Translations under genes and position numbers: made by a program | Notes under the pieces: generated by a model | What the model was told of the DNA's origin: nothing | Databases searched by the model: none | The model's input: only the letters and a program-made list of their open reading frames with translations | Assembly: GCF_030816155.1 (NCBI RefSeq) | Contig: NZ_JAUSXR010000001.1 | Location: 1 to 64,000, forward strand | From: Arthrobacter woluwensis | Lineage (GTDB): Bacteria; Actinomycetota; Actinomycetes; Actinomycetales; Micrococcaceae | Direction of reading: 5' to 3' | DNA: 64,000 bases | Shown here: positions 22,973-30,594 of the stretch, piece by piece | How the letters are laid out: each line of letters opens with the position of its first letter | How positions within the stretch are numbered: position 1 is the stretch's first letter

Positions 22973-24129
22973 AATTCCAGGTCCTGGACATCATCCCGCA
23001 TCTGAAGAACCCGCTGACCGGGGAGATCGTGTCCCCGTCCGAGCGGCTGAGCCAGGTGGTGGAGACCGCACGGCGGGCCGAGGAGCTCGGCTTCGACTCC
23101 TTCTCCGTGGGGGAGCGGCACGCGGGTGAGTTCATCTCGTCCTCGCCGACCACGGTGCTGGCCGCGATCGCCGCCGTCACCAGCCGCATCCGCCTGCAGA
23201 GCGGGGTGACGGTGCTCTCGGTGCTCGACCCGGTCCGCGTGGCCGAGGACTACGCCACGATCGACCAGCTCTCCGCCGGCCGCCTCGAACTGGTGATCGG
23301 CAAAGGCAACGAGGTGCTGCAGTACCCGCTCTTCGGCCTGTCCCTGGACGACCAGTGGGAGCTGCTCGCCGAAAAGTACGGGCTGCTGCACCGCCTCTGG
23401 CGGGAGGAGGGCGTCACCTGGGAGGGTCGCTTCCGTCCCGCGCTCACCGACCCGACCACGACGACGCCGCGCCCCTTCGCCGGGGCGCCGCGCGTCTGGC
23501 ACGGCTCGGCGACGTCGTTGACCAGTGCGGCGCTCGCCGCCCAGTACGGCGACCCGCTCTTCACCGCGAACGCCATCCAGCCGCGGGAGAACTACAAGGT
23601 CCTGATCGATCACTACCGCGAGGAGTACGCGCGGCACGGACACGACCCGCGCTTCGCGTACCTGGGGTCCGGCAGTGGCGCGGGCGGGGTCTTCCTGGCC
23701 GACACCACGCAGGAGGCCAAGGCCCAGTTCGGCCCGGTCTACGAAGCGCTCACCGCGCACCGGAACGTCCCGGGCAACAACTCGCCGTACCGGGACATCG
23801 ACCACGCGGTGGCCGAAGGTCCGGCGCTCGTGGGGAGCCCGGAGCAAGTGGTGGACAAGATCCTGTCCTACCACGAGCTCTACGGCCACGATCTGCAGTC
23901 CATCTCGCTGCCCACCACCCTGCCGTTCGACCAGCAGCTCGAGCTGCTGGAACGCTTCGCCGCCGAGGTCATCCCGGCGGTCCGCGCGGCGGCCCCGACC
24001 ACTTTGTGGGAGGAGGCGGACCCGTACGGCGGCCGTCCCGCCGTCGCGGGGGCGCACGAACCGGACGCGGCCGCCCGCATCACCGGACTCAACCACCAGC
24101 ACAGGAGCCAGCATGCCTTCGTCAGTTGA
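22969..24129 (+). CDS. LLM class flavin-dependent monooxygenase
   Basis: This luciferase-like TIM-barrel enzyme has 386 residues. Family features are FDSFSVGERHAGEF near the N-terminus, VTVLSVLDPVRVAEDYATIDQLSAGR and the VGSPEQVVDKIL segment toward the C-terminus. It uses reduced FMN and oxygen, typically to oxidise or cleave C-S, C-N or aldehyde substrates. It is the first of three LLM genes in this operon. No flavin reductase gene is evident in the operon. Confidence 0.88.
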   Translation: MKFQVLDIIPHLKNPLTGEIVSPSERLSQVVETARRAEELGFDSFSVGERHAGEFISSSPTTVLAAIAAVTSRIRLQSGVTVLSVLDPVRVAEDYATIDQLSAGRLELVIGKGNEVLQYPLFGLSLDDQWELLAEKYGLLHRLWREEGVTWEGRFRPALTDPTTTTPRPFAGAPRVWHGSATSLTSAALAAQYGDPLFTANAIQPRENYKVLIDHYREEYARHGHDPRFAYLGSGSGAGGVFLADTTQEAKAQFGPVYEALTAHRNVPGNNSPYRDIDHAVAEGPALVGSPEQVVDKILSYHELYGHDLQSISLPTTLPFDQQLELLERFAAEVIPAVRAAAPTTLWEEADPYGGRPAVAGAHEPDAAARITGLNHQHRSQHAFVS

Positions 24130-25051
24130 CAGCACCACGGCCGTGACCGAACAGACCACGGCCGCGACCGGCCAGGCCGCCCCGGCGGCCCCGGAGCCCG
24201 GCGCTTTCCAGGCCGAGTGGGACGCCTGGCACGCCCGCCACGAGGAACAGCGGGCGGCGCCCCACGGATTCCTGGCGGTCACCGGGCTGTACTTCCTGGA
24301 CGACGCGCCCCAGCGGATCCCGGGCATCCCGGGCCTCTGGAACGCCGTCGAGGACACCGTGACCATCACGCTGTCCGCCGTCGAGCGCCTTAGCTGGGAG
24401 GGCCGCGAACTGAACCCGGACGGCACCGGCAGCACCACCGTCCTCGGCCCCATCGCCGAGCGGGACGCTGTGCTGCTGGACCACGGTCGGGTGCAGATCG
24501 AAGTGGCCCGGCGGGGAGGTTTCCTGGTGATCCGGCCCCGCGACCCCGGCTACTCGCTCCGCGCAGGATACCCGGGCACGCCCGCGTATCCTGCGTCCGA
24601 GGAGTTCGCCGTGAGGGCGCAGGTCGAGTACTTCGAGCAGCCTCAGGCCGTCACGGTGGGAGCCGTGGTGGAGGGGATCGAGCATGTCTACGAATCGCCC
24701 GCCCGCCTGCGGTTCACCCTGGGAGGCCAGGAACATGTGCTGACCGCCTTCAACGGCTACGCTCCGGGCACTCTCAACGTGCTGTTCACGGACCTGACCA
24801 GCGGCGACACCACGTACCCGGCCAACCGCTCGCTCGTGGTCACCCCGGCCGAGGACGGGACCGCCGTCCTGGACTTCAACCGCGCGGTGAACTTGCCGTG
24901 CGCCTACACGGACTTCGCCACGTGCCCCTTGCCGCCTGCGGGGAACCGCCTGCCGGTGGCCGTCGAGGCGGGGGAGAAGCTGCCGGTCGATCGGGCCACG
25001 GCGGATGCCCCTCAGTCCGACGGCACTCCCGAGACGGGGGCCGCGGCATGA
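24113..25051 (+). CDS. DUF1684 domain-containing protein
   Basis: The 312-residue protein resembles the DUF1684 family: FQAEWDAWHARHEEQR near the start, FLAVTGLYFLDDAPQRIPG, and the conserved C-terminal LDFNRAVNLPCAYTDFATCPLPPAGNRLP. The biochemical function is unknown. It has no signal peptide. ATG at 24113 follows AGGAG and overlaps the preceding monooxygenase by 17 bases; its stop overlaps the next gene (ATGA). Sandwiched between LLM oxygenases, it may process their product. Confidence 0.85.
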   Translation: MPSSVDSTTAVTEQTTAATGQAAPAAPEPGAFQAEWDAWHARHEEQRAAPHGFLAVTGLYFLDDAPQRIPGIPGLWNAVEDTVTITLSAVERLSWEGRELNPDGTGSTTVLGPIAERDAVLLDHGRVQIEVARRGGFLVIRPRDPGYSLRAGYPGTPAYPASEEFAVRAQVEYFEQPQAVTVGAVVEGIEHVYESPARLRFTLGGQEHVLTAFNGYAPGTLNVLFTDLTSGDTTYPANRSLVVTPAEDGTAVLDFNRAVNLPCAYTDFATCPLPPAGNRLPVAVEAGEKLPVDRATADAPQSDGTPETGAAA

Positions 25052-26205
25052 GCGGGTTCCTCATCCTCGAAGCGGACGGCGCCGGATCGCACCCGGCCGC
25101 CTGGCGCGCAAGCAGGACTGCACCGGCGTCGGTCCTGGGTCCCGAAAGGCTCCGGGACGTGGCGCTCGCCGCGGAATCCGCGGGCTTCCACGCCCTGAGC
25201 TACGCCGACGGTCCCCTGCCGGAGGGCGCCGACGCGCAGGCCCGGCTCAACGCCCTCCAGCGCGCGGCGTTCGTGGGGCCGCTGACCCACTCGATCGGGC
25301 TCCTGCCCGAGGTCGACACCGTCTACACCGAGCCGTTCCATGTGGCCACACAGCTGGCCAGTCTCGACTACGTGTCGCAGGGCCGTGGCGGCTGGCTGCT
25401 CGCGGCGAGCGACGACGCGCGGGAGGCCGCCGCCGTCGGGCGTTCCGTCGCGGACGGTGACCGCCGCCGTGCCGAAGCGGGAGCGTCCGTGGAGGCGAAC
25501 CGCCGGCTGTGGGACTCCTGGGAGGACGACGCCGTGATCAAGGACGTCGACTCGGGCCGCTACCTCGACGCCGACCGTCTCCACTACGCCGACTTCCAGG
25601 CCGATCTGGGCGACGGCGAGGGCTACTTCGTGAAGGGCCCGTCCATCATTCCGCGTCCCCTGCAGGGTCAGCTGCCCGTCGTGGCGCCGGCGGACCTGGT
25701 CTCGGGGGACGGTCCGCTGTCGCCGCGCGAGGTGGACGCCGTCCTGGTGAGCGCACCCTCGCTGGAGCACCTCCGCGCCCGGTTGGCTGAGGCGCAGGAG
25801 GAGTTCGGCTCTCGGCCCGAGGGCGGTCCCGCCCTGATCGCCGAGCTGGACGTGGTGCTCGACGCGCGGGGCCTAGGCGCCGCCGACCGCCTGGCCGCGC
25901 TGGACGCGGCGACGCCGTGGGCCACCGGGCGCGCGCGGTTCACGGGGACGGCCGAAGCGCTTGCGGAGGTCCTCGCGGATCTCCTGGGCCTCGCCGACGG
26001 AGTCCGTCTGCACCCTGCCGTGCTTGACACGGATCTGCCGGAACTGTCCGCGCTGACCCTCCCGCTGCTGCGCTCGCGGAACCTTCTGCGCCCGACGGCG
26101 CCGGGAGGCACCTTCCGCGCCGTGCTCGGGCTGGAGCGCGCGGTCAATCGCTATTCGACGGAGGCCGCGCGCAGCGTCGCGGCCGGGACAGGGGCACAGG
26201 CATGA
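25048..26205 (+). CDS. LLM class flavin-dependent oxidoreductase, divergent
   Basis: This 385-residue LLM-type protein is more divergent than its neighbours. It retains ESAGFHALSYADG, EPFHVATQLASLDYVSQGRGGW and the NRRLWDSWEDDAV helix found in the NtaA/DszA branch. The central part is shortened and Ala-rich relative to the SnaA/NtaA enzyme encoded next, suggesting it may be a non-catalytic or specialised partner. It overlaps both neighbours by four bases. Confidence 0.82.
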   Translation: MSGFLILEADGAGSHPAAWRASRTAPASVLGPERLRDVALAAESAGFHALSYADGPLPEGADAQARLNALQRAAFVGPLTHSIGLLPEVDTVYTEPFHVATQLASLDYVSQGRGGWLLAASDDAREAAAVGRSVADGDRRRAEAGASVEANRRLWDSWEDDAVIKDVDSGRYLDADRLHYADFQADLGDGEGYFVKGPSIIPRPLQGQLPVVAPADLVSGDGPLSPREVDAVLVSAPSLEHLRARLAEAQEEFGSRPEGGPALIAELDVVLDARGLGAADRLAALDAATPWATGRARFTGTAEALAEVLADLLGLADGVRLHPAVLDTDLPELSALTLPLLRSRNLLRPTAPGGTFRAVLGLERAVNRYSTEAARSVAAGTGAQA

Positions 26206-27635
26206 GTGGCGACAGCACGCAGGGTCACACCACGGCGGACTTCCGGCCGAGTGGGCAGATCCAGTTCGGGATCTTCTTCCAGGGCGTCAATTCGGGCACC
26301 GTGTGGAAGACGCCCGAAGCCGGTTCGCAGACCGACTTCGAGTCGTTCCGCCGGATCGCCCAGACCGCCGAACGTGGCCTGTTCGCGGCGTTCTTCCTGG
26401 GGGAGGGCCTTCGCCTGCGGGAGCATCTGGGTCGCGTCCACGAACTGGATGTGGCGGGCCGGCCCGATGCGCAGACCATGCTCGCCGCGTTGGCCGGCGT
26501 CACGGACAAGATCGGTCTCGTGGCCACGCAGAACACCACGTACAACGACCCCGCGGACCTGGCACACCGCCTCGCGTCGCTGGATCTGATCTCGGGTGGC
26601 CGGGCCGCGTGGAACATCGTGACCACGGACAACGCGTGGACGGGCCAGAACTTCCGGCGCGGGGGATACCTGGACCACGCCGACCGGTACACGCATGCGG
26701 AGGCGTTCGTGAAGCTGGCCAAGGAGATCTGGGATTCCTGGGACGACGGCGTGATCGCGGAGAGCGGAGCGGCGGAGTCGTGGGCGTCCGGGGCCGGCGT
26801 GGGGGGTGCCTTCGAGGGAAGTGCCGGTGAGGGAGGCGCCTTCGCGCGCCGGGTCCGGCATGAGGGGCAGCACTACTCGGTGGACGTCGTCCCGCGGCTG
26901 CCGCGCAGCGCGCAGTACCGTCCGGTGCTGTTCCAGGCGGGCGACTCTCCGGAAGGACGGGACTTCGCGGCGCGTCAGGCGGACGTGATCTTCTCCGCCC
27001 ATCCGCAGCTGGAGGACGCTAGGACCTTCCGGGCCGATCTGGTGGAGCGCACGGTGGCGGCGGGCCGTCATCCCAACGAACTCCAGATCTTCCCCGCGAG
27101 CGAGTTCATCCTGGCGCCCACGGAGGCCGAAGCGCTGGAGAAGAAGGCCTGGGTCCGGTCTCAGCAGATCGGACCCCAGCAGGCGATCGCGTTCCTGGAG
27201 CAGTTCTGGGGCACCAGTCTCTCCGGCTACGACCCGGATGGCCCCCTTCCGGACATCGATCCGGTGGTGGAGGAGACGAGCGAGACGCGTGGCAGTGGGT
27301 TCCATGGGGCCCGGGCCCGGCAGCTGGCCGACCAGTGGCGAGCGGAGGCCAAGGACAAGGGGCTGTCCATCCGGCAGTTCGTCACGGCCCAGTCCGCCCG
27401 ACGGGATGCGACGTTCACGGGTTCGTACCAGTCGGTGGCCGACCACCTGGCCGAGTATGCGCGGGACGGGGTGGTGGACGGGTTCAACATCTCCCCGTGG
27501 CTCATCCCGACCGGTCTGGACGACATCGTGGACCACCTGGTTCCGGCGCTCCAGGAACGCGGCGTGTATCCGACCGAGTACCGCGGGAGAACGCTCCGCG
27601 AGCATCTGGGCCTCCCGGTGCCGACGCGCGACTGA
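26202..27635 (+). CDS. NtaA/SnaA/DszA family monooxygenase
   Basis: This FMNH2-dependent monooxygenase has 477 residues and belongs to the nitrilotriacetate/dibenzothiophene-sulfone branch. Features are IQFGIFFQGVNSG, the GRAAWNIVTTDN motif, FQAGDSPEGRDFAARQADVIF and DGFNISPWLIPTGLDDIVD. A Gly/Ala/Ser-rich insert at about 187-212 interrupts the usual spacing before HEGQHYSVD. Bacillus relatives (YxeK, YtnJ) sit beside amino-acid ABC importers and GNAT enzymes and act on S-alkylated cysteines. The same role here is inferred from that gene neighbourhood. Confidence 0.88.
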   Translation: MSGDSTQGHTTADFRPSGQIQFGIFFQGVNSGTVWKTPEAGSQTDFESFRRIAQTAERGLFAAFFLGEGLRLREHLGRVHELDVAGRPDAQTMLAALAGVTDKIGLVATQNTTYNDPADLAHRLASLDLISGGRAAWNIVTTDNAWTGQNFRRGGYLDHADRYTHAEAFVKLAKEIWDSWDDGVIAESGAAESWASGAGVGGAFEGSAGEGGAFARRVRHEGQHYSVDVVPRLPRSAQYRPVLFQAGDSPEGRDFAARQADVIFSAHPQLEDARTFRADLVERTVAAGRHPNELQIFPASEFILAPTEAEALEKKAWVRSQQIGPQQAIAFLEQFWGTSLSGYDPDGPLPDIDPVVEETSETRGSGFHGARARQLADQWRAEAKDKGLSIRQFVTAQSARRDATFTGSYQSVADHLAEYARDGVVDGFNISPWLIPTGLDDIVDHLVPALQERGVYPTEYRGRTLREHLGLPVPTRD

Positions 27636-27650
27636 CGCGCTGAAGCGCCG

Positions 27651-27703
27651 ACGCTGATGCCGCCGTCGGCGTCCCTTCTGGACGACGACGGCGGCATCTG
27701 CGT
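27651..27703. terminator. Terminator between convergent genes
   Basis: ACGC-GATGCCGCCGTCG pairs with CGACGGCGGCATC-GCGT around a 17-base loop, between the monooxygenase operon and the convergent repeat-protein gene. Confidence 0.65.
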
Positions 27704-27720
27704 TTCCGGGGCGGGCTCAG

Positions 27721-28095
27721 TCAGTCCTCGCCGTTGTAGCTGCTCTCGCCTCCGCGGCGGCCGGCTTCTGACGGATCGGCGCCGTTCTCGGAACCGAATT
27801 GGCCGGGGCTGTTCTGGCCACCCTCACGACCGGCTTCTGAGGGGTCGGCGCCGTTCTCGGAACCGAATTGGCCGGGGCTGTTCTGGCCACCCTCACGACC
27901 GGCTTCTGAGGGGTCGGCGCCGTTCTCGGAACCGAATTGGCCGGGGCTGTTCTGGCCACCCTCACGACCGGCTTCTGACGGATCGGCGCCGTACTCCGCA
28001 CCGAACTGCCCGGAACTCGACTCGCCTCCGCGGCGGGCCTGCTCCTCGGTGTCTTCACGGTTTCCGAACTGACCTGGGTTTTCGCGATCGGCCAT
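27721..28095 (-). CDS. KGG/GsiB-type repeat stress protein
   Basis: This very hydrophilic protein has 124 residues. It is made of tandem 23-residue repeats built on GREGGQNSPGQFGSENGADP, similar to the stress-induced KGG/GsiB repeats of low-complexity, hydrophilin-like proteins. Three units are essentially identical even at DNA level (period 69 bases, about 27781-27987), with degenerate flanking units. ATG at 28095 has AAAGGAGAT in front. A stress-sigma-like promoter lies upstream. A cytoplasmic desiccation or osmotic protectant role is the family expectation. Confidence 0.8.
   Translation of the reverse strand: MADRENPGQFGNREDTEEQARRGGESSSGQFGAEYGADPSEAGREGGQNSPGQFGSENGADPSEAGREGGQNSPGQFGSENGADPSEAGREGGQNSPGQFGSENGADPSEAGRRGGESSYNGED
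27781..27987. repeat. Three near-perfect 69-bp tandem repeats
   Basis: GCCGTTCTCGGAACCG begins at 27781, 27850 and 27919, and a diverged copy begins at 27988. The 69-base period equals 23 codons of the repeat protein. DNA-level identity between units implies recent expansion or homogenisation. Confidence 0.9.
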
Positions 28096-28174
28096 GATGA
28101 TCTCCTTTCCAGTGCTTTCCAACCGGCCGCTGCTGCGACCTTGAAACCACTCAAACAGGTCTCACGGGGCCGGT

Positions 28175-28200
28175 TAACCCCCTTTCTGTACGGGGGAAAC
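28175..28200 (-). promoter_or_regulatory. Possible alternative-sigma (SigB-type) promoter
   Basis: On the minus strand GTTT is followed after 16 bases by GGGTTA, close to the GTTT-N14-16-GGGTAA pattern of general-stress sigma factors. It lies about 80 bases upstream of the repeat stress gene. Confidence 0.4.
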
Positions 28201-28264
28201 CGCCCTACACTGTGGCGATCGTCCGGCATTACGCCGGCCGGCGCTCAGGGGACCGAGGGCCGGC

Positions 28265-28468
28265 TCATCGCTCGAGCTCTTCCGGGTGGAACCACTCGGA
28301 GGGCAGCCCGGCTTCGGGGAAGGTCACGAAGAGGGTGAATCCGCGGACATCGAACCGTTCGCGCACCACGGTGCCTCTGCGGTCCGTGTAGTCGATCCCT
28401 TCGATGAGGGTGTGGCGGATGACTCGTACGGGATCTCCGACGGTGATCGGAGGGGTCACGGGCGACAT
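28265..28468 (-). CDS. Small conserved-looking hypothetical protein, 67 residues
   Basis: The product has 67 residues with no cysteines. It begins MSPVTPPITVGDPVRVIRH, has the look of a small beta-barrel (GDPVRVI...RGTVVRERFD...FTLFVTFPE) and ends in SEWFHPEELER. The composition and a GDxVRV opening resemble KOW/SH3-like modules, but I cannot assign a family. It stands 34 bases downstream of another small gene on the same strand. Confidence 0.6.
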   Translation of the reverse strand: MSPVTPPITVGDPVRVIRHTLIEGIDYTDRRGTVVRERFDVRGFTLFVTFPEAGLPSEWFHPEELER

Positions 28469-28502
28469 GCGGTTCTTTCAGATGAGGGGTCTGGCACAGG
28501 GA

Positions 28503-28754
28503 TCAGGCGGTGTGGAAGCAGCACGCGCACTGAGGCATGCCGGGCGTGTCCACGGCCTCGGGCTCGACGTAGCGCGCAAGGGACGTCCGCCGGCTCCCTC
28601 CGGTGGAGACGGCCGCGACATGGGTGGTTGCGTGGGCGAGGTCCCGGAGGCGCTGCTGGAGCTTCCCGTAAGCGTCCTGGTAATCCGTTCCTTCGACCTC
28701 GAGGAGCATCGGCTTTCCGCTGATCGGGTGGGACACGTTGTGAAAAAGAAGCAT
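28503..28754 (-). CDS. Hypothetical protein, 83 residues
   Basis: From ATG at 28754 the product starts MLLFHNVSHPISGKPMLLEV, has a helical centre (DYQDAYGKLQQRLRDLAHA) and ends with a cysteine cluster, CACCFHTA. AGGATGGA upstream is a moderate ribosome site. No family is recognised; the Cys triplet could bind metal. Reading further upstream gives only low-complexity sequence, so the longer frame is rejected. Confidence 0.5.
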   Translation of the reverse strand: MLLFHNVSHPISGKPMLLEVEGTDYQDAYGKLQQRLRDLAHATTHVAAVSTGGSRRTSLARYVEPEAVDTPGMPQCACCFHTA

Positions 28755-28866
28755 GTGAAAGCGGAATCCATCCTGCTGTGCTGCGCTGTGGGGTGTGGGA
28801 CGCGTGGCGTGCGTCGGCCGGGAAGATCCAAGGGTCCCCGTCGCGCGATCCCGCGCCGGACGGGGA

Positions 28867-28917
28867 CAAGCGTGGCTGCATTTCCACCTAGGGGGGCACT
28901 CCATGCAGCCACGCTTG
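28867..28917. repeat. Inverted repeat/possible terminator
   Basis: The perfect 15-base arms CAAGCGTGGCTGCAT and ATGCAGCCACGCTTG enclose 21 bases. It occupies the gene-free stretch 28755-29031, between two minus-strand small genes, and could terminate the upstream one. A smaller hairpin, GGACCG-CGAA-CGGTCC, lies at 29006-29021. Confidence 0.6.
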
Positions 28918-29031
28918 CGGTGCGTGACCTTCGAGGTGTCAGGTGAAGATCACGCGTCATGGACATCTCACTCCCCCATCGGGTGAGTTGCCCAAACTTC
29001 GGGTGGGACCGCGAACGGTCCGTCAGTCGCC

Positions 29032-29346
29032 TTAGCCGGCGGCCTCGACCGCGTTGCTGTACGCGCCGCTCGGGGCGATCTTCCAGACGTTGTCCTGGAG
29101 CACGAGAGAGAGCTCGACGGACTGGCCCTTCGAGGAGATCTGCACGACGCCGGTGCTGCCGTTGGCCACGAACGTCGAGGCGTCGATGTGGGCGTCGGCC
29201 GGCCATGAGGTGTTCGCGGCGACCGCGGGGAGGGGGACCAGGTTGTCAGGCAGCGCCAGGACCGACGCGAACGATGCGGCGTCGGTCTGGTTGACGCCTG
29301 CCACGATCTGGTCTGCTCGGGCCTGGGTGAACGGAATGTTGGACAT
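29032..29346 (-). CDS. Hypothetical protein, 104 residues
   Basis: The product starts MSNIPFTQARADQIVAGVNQ and ends in GAYSNAVEAAG. It has no signal peptide, no cysteine and a mixed alpha/beta pattern (GVVQISSKGQSVELSLVLQDNVWKI). GAAGGAAA is six bases before ATG. It lies 83 bases downstream of the secreted-protein gene on the same strand and is probably co-transcribed with it. I do not recognise a family. Confidence 0.7.
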   Translation of the reverse strand: MSNIPFTQARADQIVAGVNQTDAASFASVLALPDNLVPLPAVAANTSWPADAHIDASTFVANGSTGVVQISSKGQSVELSLVLQDNVWKIAPSGAYSNAVEAAG

Positions 29347-29429
29347 GCTGTTTCCTTCGGTAGAAATCGTCCGGACACAGGCCTGAGGGCTCAGGCCGGG
29401 AACCGGGAGAGATGACGAGGCGGGAGGCC

Positions 29430-30083
29430 TCAGACGGTGGCGACACCCGAGAAGTTCACGGTGCCGATGCCGAAGGCCACTCCACCGGTCGCCACACCGT
29501 TGAGGTTCCACGTGAGCGTGTAGGGGCACTGGAGGGTCAGGCCGAGGCCGTACTGGAGCGACAGGGTGACGTTCACCGACAGCGTCTTGGGAACGACCGG
29601 GTAGGACCCGATGCCCACCACCGCTCCGCCGTTCGGGAGGGTGACGTTGGTGAAGACGAAAGCGCTCGGGAAGACGCCGACGGTGGAGGTGTTACCGGCT
29701 CCGACGCCCAGGCCTGCCCCGGAGGTGTAGGTCCGGCCGTCGGACATGGTCAGCGTGGCCTGCGTGACGACGAAGGTGAAGGCCGGCTGGAAGATGTTCT
29801 GCCAGGTGATGCCGCACTGGGTCGCGTCGAGGCCGAAGGCGCCTCCGAGGGCGATGGTGCCCTTGTTGCCGGCGACCAGCGCCTGCGAGGTCCAGGCGCC
29901 GGAGGCCAGGCCACCGACCAGCGGAATGCCGGCCTTGACACAGGTGGGGCAAGTGGGGGTCACGGAGGCCACGGCGGCCGGTGCGGCGACGGCAGCGGCG
30001 ATGACCGGAGTCGCCCACACTGCGGACCGGGCGACGGACCGGCGGGTGACGTGCTGAGGTGAAGGCGGAGTGATGTCGGGCAA
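29430..30083 (-). CDS. Tat-type secreted hypothetical protein (TTG start)
   Basis: The product has about 217 residues from a TTG at 30083, chosen because GGGAG lies seven bases upstream. The N-terminus has a twin-arginine signal, TRRSVARSAVWATPVIAAAVAAPAAVA. It is followed by CPTC and a Gly/Val/Thr-rich, predicted all-beta body with one further Cys pair, possibly disulfide-bonded. It looks like an exported surface or wall-associated protein; no family is recognised. It is divergent from the AraC regulator. Confidence 0.7.
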   Translation of the reverse strand: MPDITPPSPQHVTRRSVARSAVWATPVIAAAVAAPAAVASVTPTCPTCVKAGIPLVGGLASGAWTSQALVAGNKGTIALGGAFGLDATQCGITWQNIFQPAFTFVVTQATLTMSDGRTYTSGAGLGVGAGNTSTVGVFPSAFVFTNVTLPNGGAVVGIGSYPVVPKTLSVNVTLSLQYGLGLTLQCPYTLTWNLNGVATGGVAFGIGTVNFSGVATV

Positions 30084-30594
30084 GGTTTTTCTCCCATGGA
30101 TGAAGTGGTTCGGAGGCTGATTCTCCGGGGCACTGTTTCGAGGCAACAATGCATCAAGAATTCGGTGCTTTCAACCAAAAGAATGAAATTTGCGCCAAAC
30201 AAACGACATAAACGTGCCAGACGATACTTTGCGAATAAATGTCGCTTACCGCCGCATTTAGCGGGCTGCCCCGAGGGGTGCTCCCCGGGTCCTCCCAGCA
30301 TTGACGTCTGGTCAGCTTAGGAGGGTCCGTGGAAGATTAATCCGATTAATCGCGTCACGAAACTGAAGGTGCGCCACTCACACTTATGACCATACAACAG
30401 ACCCGGTGCGCAAAATGACGCAAATCGTGCGCAAAATGGAGCTTCGACTCATTGGCGAGTGGTGCTCCGTCCGATTCTGACGTGCTGCCGGAGTGGCGTT
30501 CGCGCTCTTCTTCTGCGCGCCTTCGCCATTCGGTTCAGGCCGGCGGCGGATGGTCGCTGCGACTTTCATGACAGGCAAGACAAGGAGACGACCT
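30084..30594. promoter_or_regulatory. AT-rich divergent intergenic region with repeated operator-like motifs
   Basis: This 511-base gap has no convincing gene. It holds two copies of GATTAATC at 30335-30342 and 30344-30351. It also has CGCAAA motifs at 30409, 30419 and 30430, two of them inside the 12-base direct repeat GTGCGCAAAATG (30406-30417 and 30427-30438, 21 bases apart). Spacing of one helical turn on one DNA face is typical of AraC-type sites. The flanking AraC gene is the natural candidate regulator. Confidence 0.5.

Noticed and set aside
27781..28000. CRISPR array
   Set aside because: The repeats are head-to-tail 69-base coding units with no spacers and encode a regular hydrophilic protein.
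28404..28946. 180-codon plus-strand frame over the small hypothetical genes
   Set aside because: Arg/Gly-rich shadow translation; the opposite-strand small ORFs have better starts and composition.
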